From: Irpex lacteus
Taxonomy: Eukaryota > Basidiomycota > Agaricomycetes > Polyporales > Irpicaceae
Assembly: GCA_001986395.2 (NCBI GenBank)
Contig: MQVO02000023.1
Location: 433,776-497,775, forward strand
Length of the DNA: 64,000 bases
Direction of reading: 5' to 3'
This document shows positions 49,445-60,311 of this stretch, piece by piece. Position 1 is the first letter of the stretch; the number at the start of each line of letters is the position of its first letter. Below the pieces are notes generated by a model. The model was not told the DNA's origin and made no database searches. It saw only the letters and a list, made by a program, of their open reading frames with translations. The translations under genes were made by a program, and so were the position numbers.

Positions 49445-50068
49445 TTACTCATTGAAAAACCCGAGCGGAGTGGTCCTCGTTTGAATCGCTCGCCAAGTCG
49501 TTGGATGATCCTCGGCGTCGCGGTTGCCTTCGTCAGTGAAGATCGAATGGAATCGTACATCCTCGGTACCCTAGGTGTCAGCGTGAGAATCTGCTCAGGG
49601 CGTAGAATGCGCGGCGGTAAGCAAAAGCTTACCCTGTTGGGAGGATCGTGGATCCTGCATCACAAAAAGCATATTGAACGTGAGTACCAACCCTTTATAA
49701 ACGTCGATCATGACGAAGTGCACTACGTACCTAACGTGAACGAACCCTTCTCCTTCCGCATCCTTCACAGCGGGGATCCTAATCTTCCCCAGGATAATGT
49801 TCCCGTACGATGTCGCAGCGCTTCTGACCTCGACCAAGTCATCCTCGACTGTGAAGGCTGTCAATTCGTGATCGCTTAGTCCTGCGGCGCGAGACCACAT
49901 CTTGGGTTCATGCTTGTCCCAATGGTGACGCGACTTGATGATCTCGGACTTGATGGTGGGCAGGACCACGTTGAAGGCCTCGATGGCGTTCTGGTGTGGC
50001 GCATGAGGCGGGTTGAAGTTGAGAACCTCTTCAGATGCTGTGGGATGTCGCGTGAGTGCCGGTGACAT
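49445..50068 (-). CDS. Conserved-looking small protein, function unknown
   Basis: Minus-strand exons 49731..50068, 49633..49654 and 49445..49570 give 161 residues. The middle exon is only 22 nt, but it restores the frame exactly and links FVHVRIHDPPNR to GTEDVRFHSIFTDEGN. The composition is that of a folded soluble protein with many aromatic, acidic and hydrophobic residues: NFNPPHAPHQNAIEAFNVVL, WDKHEPKMWSRAAGLSDHE, LVEVRSAATSYGNIILGKIR, then TTWRAIQTRTTPLGFF. No signal peptide, membrane segment or known catalytic motif is seen, and I do not recognise the family. It converges on the cyclin gene and is divergent from the aspartic protease pair. The start codon is the first in-frame ATG; an upstream exon cannot be excluded. 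Confidence 0.6.
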
Positions 50069-50581
50069 ATGTCAGAACACAATATATAATAGTTGCAATG
50101 TACCCATAATAAAATTTGAAGAGTATTCAAGGAGACGTGCTTGTCAAGTCGATGGCTGTAGCACGAGAACAATCAGAGACGGCGCGTCACTTCAACTTGT
50201 TACGATGAGTGATGGTAACATCGTGCAGTAACGCCACAAAGCTATTGCCTTTTGCGGAAGTTCTTGGCGTCTCGTGCTCCCTTAGCTTCTGCCAGTCGCG
50301 CTAGCGTTTGTGCTTTTGTCTCTCACTAATACACATCCACCGTGTTGCCCCTCGAACAACTTCTCTATATGAGCCCTCATAACCTTAACATGGGCAACTC
50401 TGAAGCTGTCTCTCACCATCGATGGTCTTTGTTGTCTATGTCAGCCTGGCCTTCCCATGATAGGCGCGCCGTTTCCGTCTCCAGCCGCCTCTCAAGACTT
50501 GGCGGAAGGCGGTGAGCCGCAACCCCCACCTACTCTCGCAAGGCACCCACGAGCAGGTCGATCAACCTCCCTTGGGCCATA
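50069..50581. other. Intergenic, divergent promoters
   Basis: This 513-bp stretch lies between the unknown minus-strand gene and aspartic protease copy 1. I see no additional gene. Confidence 0.4.
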
Positions 50582-52319
50582 ATGCTTCCTCCTAACTGGT
50601 TGTCGGCTGCGTTCGCTCTGTCTTCATGGACGACAACGGTGGTATCCGCGTCACCGCCTCCGCGAACGATTGGCCTGACTTCCCGTAGACTGTCTGGACG
50701 CGCTAGGAATGCAAGGAGAGCAGTGTCGCCGGTCACAGTCCCATTGGTGGACTATTTCAACGGAACAGACCTTCAGTGAGTACCACATCGTGCTGGTACC
50801 GATTTCAGCGACTTACGATTAATATTGTGTCATAATAGGTGGTACGGCGACATTCAAGGTGAGATGGTCACCTGCTAGTACAACGTTGCTCGTGGAAGTT
50901 ACTCATACTGTGCACCTTAGTTGGTACCCCTCCACAGAACTTGACTGTTGTGTTTGATACTGGTAGTGTGACGTTGGAAATAGCAAGTGCGTAAACTTAA
51001 TTTGACGAACTAGAATTGACTGCTAATGCGATCATCCATAACAGGTACCGATTGTGGACATCAGTGCGCCAACCAAGTACAGTTCGATCCAACCAAGAGC
51101 TCCACGTTCGTTGACGGAGGGAAAACTTCTCCATTGATATTCGGGACTGGAGTAGGGGTGGAGCCCGTGGTTGGGGACAACTGGGAGCTGCAACTGCGCA
51201 GTGCACAGGACACAGTGACTGTCGGTGGCATCTCAGTACCCAATATCAGCTTATTTCTCATCACTGGTCAAACTGAGACGTTTGCGCCTGATCCTTTTAG
51301 TGGCATTCAAGGTGCGCAAATTCAATCCAGCTGAGCCTCACAGTATTCAACCGCTGATGCTATTATAGGAATGTCACCTTCGGCCAATGGACTGTTTGCT
51401 GGACTTGTCGACCAAGGCCTCCCCTCCCTGTTCAGTTTCTATTTAACGCCACACGATGTAGGGAATGCTGAGCTCAGTCTTGGTACCATTGACTCATCGA
51501 AGTTTCAAGGTGCGTCTCATTGTATATTATGAGGACTCAAACTGACGGTAGGAATAGGAAACCTGACTTATGCTCCAATCACCGATCCCCGATCTGGTTT
51601 CTGGCAACTGCAGTCTTCTGGTGTCACAGTGAACGACAACGCAACAGCCATCAACACAACCCGTCTCTTCTTGTTCGATAGTGGAACGAGTAATATGATC
51701 ATGCCTGTAAATGATGCTGAGGTGAGCGAGGAGACCATAGTACTCCTGCAGGCACTTAACCTCTACACTATACAGGCCGTGTACGCTCTCATCTCACCAA
51801 GGATCCAACCATTTGCAGAAGAGCCGAATACATACGGTATTCCTTGCTCAGAGCTTTCCTCGCTAGCCGCCGCGATCACTCTTCATTTTACTTCCGAGGA
51901 TGGTCAACCGCTCAACCTGACTATCCCAAGCAGCGAGCTCAGCGTTGGTCCTTTCAAAAGCAACACAGATATCTGTCAGACCCTTATCAATACGATGGAC
52001 GACACTTGGATTGTGGGCGCAAGTTTGTTCAAGCACTACTATAGCGTATGGGATCTTGGGCAAAAGCGACTTGGCTTTGCCCCCACTATCAGGTATGTAA
52101 TCTGAGACATTCATCTAGCAATGGCGTTTGTGTGCTCATCAGAACAGTAATAGCTCTTCTACATCTAATTCGACTAACTCTCCGAATAGCACAGCCACCG
52201 CCTCTGGATCCGAGCCGACAACCTCTACGAGCGCTGCTCACCACTTCGTAGACCGCAGCTCTTCATGGGGCATGTGGGCAAGTCTGCTCATGTTTGCTGC
52301 GGGATTCGGTTTAATCTGA
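50582..52319 (+). CDS. Pepsin-like (A1) aspartic protease, copy 1, GPI-type tail
   Basis: Exons 50582..50775, 50839..50858, 50921..50986, 51045..51311, 51369..51509, 51558..51721, 51776..52092 and 52148..52319 give 446 residues. A secretory signal and propeptide precede the mature start VPLVDYFNGTDLQWYGDI. The two active-site loops are VVFDTGSVTLEI and FLFDSGTSNMIM; both catalytic Asp are kept. The usual DTGSSNLWV sequence is altered, and the flap stretch SPLIFGTGVGVEPV has no QYG, so the flap Tyr appears absent. The end (IVGASLFKHYYSVWDLGQ, RLGFAPT) is typical of pepsins. A Ser/Thr/Asn-rich stalk and a hydrophobic C-terminus (WGMWASLLMFAAGFGLI) suggest a GPI anchor, placing it at the cell surface. 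It is a tandem paralogue of the next gene. Confidence 0.88.
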
Positions 52320-52921
52320 GTTGCATCTACCTACGACTCCTTTACTCGTAAACCCTCGCCGTGTCAGTCTCCCAAGTCTACGATAAAACTCCTTCTTAAT
52401 TATCTCCTGTGTCTTTACTTCCTTATGCTGTATTTATCAGAATTGGTTATGTGTGTATGCCGCCTGTGCTTTTGCTGGAAACGGCAGCGCCACAAAGTGG
52501 CCACGAGCTGAAACAGCCTTTTCCAGCGCTTGATGCCGCTTTGTAGCCGACCACCACATCCCTTTCGTTGTATGCGTGGTTTCGAGAGCCCGAGTACCAT
52601 CTACAATCTAGGACGGCCGTGGCGATACACACAATGCGTCTCTCCGTTCTCGTCAGCCAAGTCCTTTTCGTCTACTGTTTGCGATGCGCATCGGTATGTA
52701 ATTGCTAATGTGGACGTCCATTGCATAGATGCTGTGCATCATCAGACAGTCATTTAAGGCTTCCTTGTCACGAAGCGGTTCAAGTAGGTTCAAGTTCGTG
52801 CAAACACGGTGATTGGGGCCCGCATATATATTCTGATGGTGAGTTTACGCAGCAGCACAGGAATTCGAAGACTTAGGTTGCTCCTCTGCATTGCCTCGTT
52901 CCATTCCTCTCGTTGGCAATC
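52320..52921. other. Intergenic between protease copies
   Basis: About 600 bp of spacer with no gene. A TATATA run at about 52825 lies 95 bp before the copy 2 start and may be its core promoter. Confidence 0.4.
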
Positions 52922-54518
52922 ATGTTGACCTCTGCCTTTCTGTGTGTTGCCCTCGCTGCACTCGCTAATGCTGGGCCAGCAGTCGTACATCATGCCCGTC
53001 CTCAAACTATTCCCCTGAGCTCTCGTCATATCTCTGGAAGCTCATCGATCGCAAAACGAGGATTGTCGTCCATCAACGTCCCTCTTACGGATTATTACAA
53101 TGGTACTGACCTTCAGTAAGTTCGCCATTCTGATTCTTGATTACATACTGATCTTCCTCTCGTTGTCATCTTGAAGATGGTACGGTGACATCCAAGGTTT
53201 GGGCTAAGCTTACAAGGACCGTACCTGTGTATGATACTGACAGACATATCTCTTCCAGTCGGGACGCCGCCTCAGACCGTAACAGTTGTCTTTGACAGTG
53301 GTAGTATAGATCTGGAGATTGCAAGTGAGTGAATTTTGTTTCCGACTCTGGCCACATCGCAGTCTCAATTCATTGTCATAGGCACCTTATGTGGAGAAAC
53401 CTGTAATAACCAAGTCAAGTTTGACGCGAATAAGAGCTCTACTTGGGTGGAATCAGGGCTTGAGGATGAATATATCTCCTTTGCTACGGGTGTTGGTGTC
53501 GATCCTGTGTCCACCACAGAGGATGATTGGTATCTTCTCCTTCATTCTGGAAATGACACGGTCGCCGTGGGAGGTGTTTCGGTACCCAATGTCTTCCTCT
53601 ACCTGATTACCTACCAAACTCCTACGTTCTCTCCTGATCCTTTCAGTGGGATTCAAGGTCAGATAGATGAGCCCAATGAATACCCGAACTTAATACTGAT
53701 GCTCTGCATGATACAGGCATATCCTCGATAGCCCAAGGTCTCTTCGCTGGGTTGGAGAAGCAGGGACTTCCCTCACTATTCAGTCTGTATTTGACGCCAA
53801 AAGCGGTCGGTAACGCAGAGCTAACGCTGGGAGGAATCGATCATTCGAAGTTCCAAGGTCAGTCGACTAGACAGCACCTCGTAATACGATCCATCTCAAA
53901 TGATCACATATGTTCTTCAGGTGAACTAACCTATATACCTCTGAACTTCGATTATTCTGGGACGTGGCAGCTCAACTCGACTGGGATTACTGTCAACGGT
54001 AACTCTACAACTACGCTGCAGCAAGAGCGTGTTATCATTTTTGATAGCGGTACCAGCAACCTTGTTTTCCCCAAGGCAGACACTGAGGTACGGATCATCT
54101 TTCAAAACTGTGCCGTTGACTAAATGCTTTGTGACAATCAGGCCATTTATGCCCAAATCTCTCCCAACATCAAACCCAATGCAGATGAGCCCGGCACCTA
54201 CGGCATTCCCTGCTCTGAGCTGACTTCCTTGTCGGCTGAGATATCGTTTGCTTTCAAGTCAGAATCGGGCAGCACATTCGATTTGAAGATTCCTAGCAGC
54301 GAGCTCAGCGTCGGGCCTTTCAGAAACAAGCCAGAGCTGTGTCAGACTCTCATTAATGCCCAGGAGTTCTTCACAGTCATCGGCGGAAGTGCATTCAAGC
54401 ACTACTATACAGTATGGGATCTAGGCAACAAGCGCCTCGGTTTTGCCTCCAACGGTGAGCATCTCGTCTATGATGAATGGCGATTGTCTTTGCTGACTCC
54501 ATCTCCACAGGTATTTAG
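52922..54518 (+). CDS. Pepsin-like (A1) aspartic protease, copy 2, secreted, no tail
   Basis: Exons 52922..53115, 53177..53196, 53259..53324, 53382..53657, 53717..53857, 53921..54087, 54142..54454 and 54511..54518 give 394 residues. Exons 1, 2, 3 and 5 have exactly the same lengths as in copy 1 (194, 20, 66, 141), so this is a tandem duplicate. It has a signal peptide (MLTSAFLCVALAALANA) and a propeptide ending near KRGLSSI. Active-site loops are VVFDSGSIDLEI (DSG, not DTG) and IIFDSGTSNLVF. The flap again lacks Tyr (ISFATGVGVDPV). After RLGFASNG the last exon is eight nucleotides and ends at once, so the Ser/Thr stalk and GPI signal of copy 1 are missing. The product should be soluble and secreted. 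If the last intron is retained, a feature-free extension to 54612 would be read instead. Confidence 0.85.
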
Positions 54519-54766
54519 TTGGTTGTCCGTAGCTAAAACAGTACACATTATCATACGGCTAGTCAATAATTACGTGGTCAATGCCGCTTTGACCACTTTC
54601 ACCCACTCATAACCTTGTCTGCGGCCTATGGCCCATGTGGCCTTCAATAGCAAGGCCTAAGGCCTCATTCAGTTATCACGGCGGGACTCATAATGCTTGA
54701 TCAAGGCTGTTTTCCTCGCCGCTCTCCTGAACTTTGCTCTATCATCTCAACTCTCTAGACACCGAT

Positions 54767-55579
54767 ATGTTACCTGACAAGGGTTTTCCCGATCAGACGC
54801 AACCAGCGCGGAGACGAGTGCGCTTTCGCGACCTTTCGCCATGCTCAATAAGCTCTAGCGACTCTAGATCGTTGTCTGACAAGAACATGACACTGGCAAG
54901 CAGCAGGAACGCTCGTTGGCAGAAAACTGATGGTCGACGTCTGGACTCCCTCGGAATCGCTCCTGTGGACATCGTGGGCAAGCGAGTGGTAAACATACAT
55001 CGCGTGCATCCGCACCCGAAATTGGCATTGTACTTCGACGATGGGTCGATTTATGAAGTACGAGTGGACACCCATAATTCAAGGTACCCTGGTATCCCCA
55101 GAGAAATAGCGGTGGACCATGACCTGGACGACATGATCGGTGTCTTCGGCGACGGAAGACAGTTCACCAGAAGGTGTACAATAGAAAATGCGACGCTCCT
55201 AACAATGCAAGACCATTCGTTTCATGTAACAAACTCTGGCGAAGTAATTGAATGGGTGAAGCGCCATACCGCAGTCGCATTCCGTTTCGAAGAGTGAGTA
55301 CAACAATGTTTTCCGCCCGCTCCCGCCCAATTCCTGATTGTGTCATTACATGTGTCCTATCCTGATGTTATGATTCCTTCGCATCCATGGTACCTCATTC
55401 CGAGTAGGGACGGCCATTGGCATTACATTTCAGTCACATTTGCAAATTATGACAGCCATGGGAAGTGTATCTTCCGAAGCTTTGATGACGTGTACTTGCA
55501 TCGAATAGAACGACCGACAACGAGGAAACGAGACCGTGGGAGCAGAATCACATACAAGTGCAAGGATCCTAGGTTCTAG
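54767..55579 (+). CDS. Hypothetical protein, function unknown
   Basis: Exons 54767..55293 and 55405..55579 give 233 residues. The first 70 residues are polar and probably disordered. A folded region follows, with several beta-like hydrophobic strands (VVNIHRVHPHPKLALYFDD, SIYEVRVDTHN, IGVFGDGRQFTRRCTIENAT, WVKRHTAVAFRFE). The second exon continues with HWHYISVTFANYDSHGKC and FRSFDDVYLHRIERP, and ends in a basic tail. The intron (GTGAGT donor) is inferred from phase and from the clearly protein-like sequence downstream; without it the protein stops at 55297. No signal peptide or known motif is seen. I do not recognise the family. Confidence 0.5.
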
Positions 55580-58323
55580 GGTATAGAAGCATGTATGTAA
55601 GATGGCCAACGTATCGACTAGAATCATAATCGGGCTCACGAGGATTTGACAGAATCTCGGGATATGGAGTACAATCTGGACCTGCAGCGCTTCATCTTTG
55701 TGCATGTGCGCTTGGCTATGGTTGATCACAATTGGAGTCTCGGAGAGAGTTTCGACCCGTGTAGATGTATTTTATTTCCGGATGGCAGGGGGAAGGAACG
55801 GTGCTCTAGTGGGAACGGATGCGGAACCAGTAATTGGAGTAGCATAGCGGCGTTTTGTAGTCAACCTGCTGTAAAGCTTTCCAGACTTCAGTAACTGATT
55901 ATTATAAGGAAGGCGACGTTACCCACTTTATCCTGTCAACACGCTCTCGGCACATAAGTACGATCTGCGTGTGCCTGTCAGGAATGCAAAAACGTAGATC
56001 TAACAAGTAGCTTCTGCCGACCCACCTCGTGATCCAAGGTAACACGACCATTCATCGCGGGGTATACGTACATCCTTCTATCATTGGTGCCAGATATCCT
56101 TCGTTATGCTGGGACTAGTCTATTCTGGCGCAAAACTGCTTGACCAATACGTCCCATTCAACCTCTTGACTGATCGTTTCGAGGTTGTAGCAAGTTGGAA
56201 AGGCAACCACGCCGGAGGAATGACTATCTGCGCATGCCAGAGCGAGCTGACCATGTTGTCATGACGTATATAGACGAGGTGACCCATGCGTAGTCACCAA
56301 GCACACTTCCTGTATTGTCGCGTCAGTAAAGCTGCATTGAATATGAGTAAAAGGCAGCAGGCCTGTGAAAATTTCCCATGGGCAGGCCTCTTTACCTTTC
56401 CAGGGGCCGACATTCCAATAAGATCGAGGCACTGTGCCTCCATATAAAGACGGAGAAGAGGACCAATCAGTTAGCCTGAACAAGGTTGCTCGTCGACAGG
56501 TCTCATAGGCATCCGGTAGGCGATCATCACGGGCACCCGACTCACGTACTGTATGTGCAAGGGATTTGGTAAGCATCGCCTTTTCTGACGCACAAGAAGT
56601 ACAGTATGAAGAGCCGTCTCGTATTTGGACACATCATTATCAACCGATGTGAGTATGATGTCGAAGTTATATTAAGGATCTAAAGAATACGTTAATATGT
56701 CAAATAAGCTATTCGAACTGTATTTGGGAAGGATACGTACGTACTATACTGCCTTTATATCATGGTTGATATGAGCGAAAGTGATGTTGAATCTTGAAGT
56801 ATTGGCTGCCAGTAACGTTTGAAAGTGTTCTAGATAGCTCTGGGCATTCGAAAACAGTGTGGTCTTCTCGCGGCACCGCGGCCGTAGCAAACCTAGTGGT
56901 GGTTCTGTGGTTCTTGGAACAACGTCCTCTGAGGTTGAGGCTGATACGGTTGATGGATTACCTGAGGCTCACTAATAATAGTCTTGAGAGAATTACGTCG
57001 TCACGAGGAAGCCAACCGCAAACGAGTGACATCACCCAACAGTTGGACTTTACAGGCATGGTAAATTAACGGGCTTAGGATGACGGGAATGCCTGATCCA
57101 CGACTATGGCTATCTTGTTTCATGGCTGGCTTGTGTATCAACCTTTGGCTGAAGTAGGCATAAATAGAGGCGGATCAGGATCGAATCGAGCAAAGATGTT
57201 CCGTTGTAATTGCATGAGCAAGAGCGTTCAGATAGTATCGAAGCACGAATACGTACAGGTAGCGGTGAAAAGAGGTCCATGAATTATCTTTCATGATGTA
57301 CAGATGGCGACGTCCTATAGCCGCGCTCCGCTCGGTTATCGACGGTTGGCAACTGGATACAGTCACCGAAAAGCGGTTAGCACCACACCATGGTAGATTG
57401 GATCATACGGAGCCCGTACCATATACGGACCACACCAGCTGATGGGGACGAAGTCTATCTTACTTGGCGCGTCCTTGATGCCCCAAGAGTCCATGGGTCC
57501 ATTGGCCGGCGGATACGGAATGAATGTAGGCCACGCCACAACGTCAGGTACCAAGTGATGTACCTGATCCAATTGAGGGCAAGGCTGGCATCTTGGGGAT
57601 GCGGCAACGACAACCAGTAGTTCCCGGAAGAGGTAGCTTTCATCGACCAGGCGCTGCAACTGGCGGCGACAATTGACCACTTGACTAATCTTCCGTTCTC
57701 CCGCTGACCCCAATGAAAACCGCCGAGCTTCAAGCTGAGTCGCTTTAGACACCCTCGAAGTTTGAGTCCCACGGAATCATTATGTAGGATTGACAGCAGT
57801 GTTGTGTTTGTTTGCCTATCTAGCCCTGAGAGTGTGCATCAGCTGGGTGCATTTGAAGGAGAGACGGAGGCAAAATTAATTACACTCACATATTGACTGC
57901 TGTCGTGTTCGCCGATGTTCATGATGGGACCTGAAATAGTTGCTCCGTTCGTACACGTCGTCGGACGCGACAGAAAGCAGAGACAAGAGTGGTTTCAGGG
58001 CTAGGCTGATATGCTGGCCTAGTCAGAAATGCACGGCATGAAGCGTGTTTTGCTCGATTAGGATGAGCGACGAGATAAAGTCAAAGAACGACAAATATTA
58101 GTACCCGACACTAAGCGCCGTCGGACGATCTACATTTGCACTGAGCATACTTTTGCAGTCGTCGCGAGGACTTTCAGCATGAGACGAGCGAAACATACAA
58201 GATTATGACATGACTTACCTGAAGGCATCGATACGCATGCAGACGAGAGCTACTCTGCCTGGCTAAGTACCGGTGAATATGGCAGCACCGAAGTGTGAGC
58301 GAGACCAACATTCCCACGCTCCC
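55580..58323. other. 2.7-kb stretch without a supported gene
   Basis: Open frames on both strands reach at most 129 residues (57363..57752, minus) and overlap each other antisense without motifs or splice logic. No repeat or RNA gene is recognised by eye. The right end is the NAA50 promoter. Confidence 0.4.
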
Positions 58324-59012
58324 ATGTCGTCTTCACGCCCACCACCGCGAGTCTCGTTCGCGTCCTTGACTCCAAACAACCTCGGTGGGTCATCCATTAC
58401 CGTCGCAGCGGGGCTGCACAGTTTACTGAAGTCCATGCACAGGGACTGTACGCAAGCTCAATTCCGTGCTTTTCCCAATCAGATACAGCGACAAGTTTTA
58501 TCATGACATCCTTGAAGCAGAAGTAGAAGAGTTCTGCAAGCTTAGTGCGTGGTTTCTAGACTCGTCTTTCTACCGCTGAACATTGTTATTGATTGCTCAG
58601 TATAGTATACTACAATGACATACCTGTAGGAACTTTTTGCTGCCGACTAGAAACCCATGGAGATCAGGCAAAGTTGTACGTGATGACGATGGGTGTACTG
58701 GCTGTAAGTGGTGGATTCCTTGTAGTCTCCTGTAATGTCTTTGACATGTTTGGGATATAGCCTTACCGCTCAAGAGGACTGGGTGCACAGAGTTTGGAAC
58801 ATATTATCCAAGCAGCGACCACCCATGCGAAGCCGCAGGTGAAATCGATCTACCTCCATGTGCAAATCTCCAATGATGCGGCCAAGAAGTTCTATGAACG
58901 ACATGGATTCAAAGAGGTCGCCGTGGCGGAGAACTACTACAAAAAGATCGTGCCTCATCAGGCTTGGGTTCTCGAGAGAGCAGTGGTGGCAGACGCCACA
59001 AAGGAGGCATAG
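58324..59012 (+). CDS. NAA50: N-alpha-acetyltransferase NAA50 (GNAT)
   Basis: Exons 58324..58384, 58443..58544, 58606..58703 and 58761..59012 give 170 residues. The aligned order matches NAA50: FASLTPNNLGTVRKLNSVLF, PIRYSDKFYHDIL, KLIYYNDIPVGTFCCRLE, KLYVMTMGVLAPYRSRGLG (acetyl-CoA binding loop, R-x-x-G-x-G/A type), then SIYLHVQISNDAAKKFYER and GFKEVAVAENYYKKI. NAA50 acetylates protein N-termini with Met-Leu or Met-Lys type ends, works beside the NatA complex and supports sister-chromatid cohesion. The frame is open to an upstream ATG at 58273, but the conserved protein begins after MSSSRPPPRVSF, so the downstream start is preferred. The length matches the family. Confidence 0.93.
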
Positions 59013-59409
59013 TCCAAATCTGCAATCGACGACCTCTTGGTCACCTTATCATCTCTCGTTCTCTTGTGCCATGGACCATCGATGTAGCATGCTAAATAGT
59101 ATAAATATGTGCCAGTCTATCAGAAGCTTCCGTCCGGGCATCCCTCGGGATAGCATTCGACGGAGAAAATAGTTTACAGGGGGACATGGTACAAGTTTCC
59201 GTGTAGACAACAACCAAGACGGTGAGTGCAGGTACGCGAAAGCGAATAAGGGGGACGTAGTACGATACACGGGGCAATAGACGATGGTCAATTACGATGG
59301 TATAGGATTGCTCTGTTGGGTGGTCATGTGAGAACGGCGACCTAAGTGTGCGATATGGCCACTGAAGATGGTAGCTCACCTCGATCAGAAGGCTAGACCA
59401 GCTACCTCG

Positions 59410-60311
59410 TTATGCCCCCTCCTCAATGCCACATCTCTTCACGAGCTATGATGAGCAGAAATACAAAAGGTGAGCGAACGCGGCAAAAGGGGGCGATTGA
59501 TGCCGGCGAGGGCTGGTGGAGAAGACCACTGACCTGATGTCTTTTTAGCGCGTCCTTTCTTGTGAAGGTCTTGCCACAACCGCCATTGCAGAGGAACGGC
59601 TTCTCGCCCGTGTGCGTATCGCGATGTCGCTTGAGGTCATGCTGACGGTTGAAGGACAGGGCACACATGTCACAGGAAAAATGGCCGCTGAGGCGACGCG
59701 GGATACTGCGAGGCGGCGTCCATAGACGAGGAGTAGCCCAGGTGAGCAGCGGGATATGAGTTGGAATAGTGAGGCGAGGCCGCCGAGAGCTGAGCGGGAT
59801 GTGAAGGTGGTGGTGATGGGTAAGAAAGAGAGGCGTGCGCCTGCAGTGATCGGGGATGTGAATACGAGTGCGGAGATTGTTGTTGCGGCGGCGGCGAGTG
59901 TTGGTGGTGGGACAGTGAAAACGGTGGCTGGTGTACCCCTGAAGGGTCTATTCTGCTGCTCGCAGAGTGGTGGTCGAGGGATTGGTACGACAGAGTCTGG
60001 ATGGGCAGGCCACTATGTTGGGATGACCTCTCATGCTGGACCATATTATAGGGGGACGTTTGGCGGTCTGGTGACTGATACCCGCCTGTCTGACCCATCA
60101 CTGTCTGATACGAGCTCGGACTCGCCTGGCCGGGTCTGAGAGAAGCAGACGAGCTGTGAGTAACGTACGACGAAGATGGATACTGATGGTGGCCAGGCGG
60201 ATATACTCCTCCCGGTGGCGACGCAGCAGCGTAGTGTCCCTGCCATTGCGCTTGTGTGGCGTATACCGCTGCTGAGCCTCCAGACATCGTTTGCGAGCGA
60301 CGCTCAGACAT
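59410..60311 (-). CDS. C2H2 zinc-finger transcription factor, with one-base frameshift in the sequence
   Basis: Minus-strand exons 59534..60311 and 59410..59445. The N-terminal 200 residues are Ser, Pro, Gln, His and Tyr rich and disordered. Two C2H2 fingers follow at the end: CDMCALSFNRQHDLKRHRDTH, linker TGEKPFLC, then CNGGCGKTFTRKDALKRH, ending LVKRCGIEEGA. This is the common basidiomycete layout (RPFSCDxCALSFNRQHDLKRH). The frames of RPFF and CDMC differ by one: the A-run at 59677..59681 (T on the coding strand) has five bases where four give PFSCDMC. The first exon is one nucleotide too long for the downstream phase, and removing it gives about 270 residues. A sequence error is the simplest cause. 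It probably binds DNA in the nucleus; targets unknown. Confidence 0.8.

Noticed and set aside
58273..58323. Upstream start for NAA50
   Set aside because: In frame, but the extra residues are outside the conserved protein and the downstream ATG gives the usual length.
59677..59681. Programmed ribosomal frameshift in the zinc-finger gene
   Set aside because: No recognisable slippery heptamer or structure, and similar breaks occur at homopolymers in other genes, so sequence error is simpler.
59756..60139. Plus-strand open frame of 127 codons
   Set aside because: Antisense to the low-complexity N-terminus of the zinc-finger gene; GC-rich repeat composition explains it.
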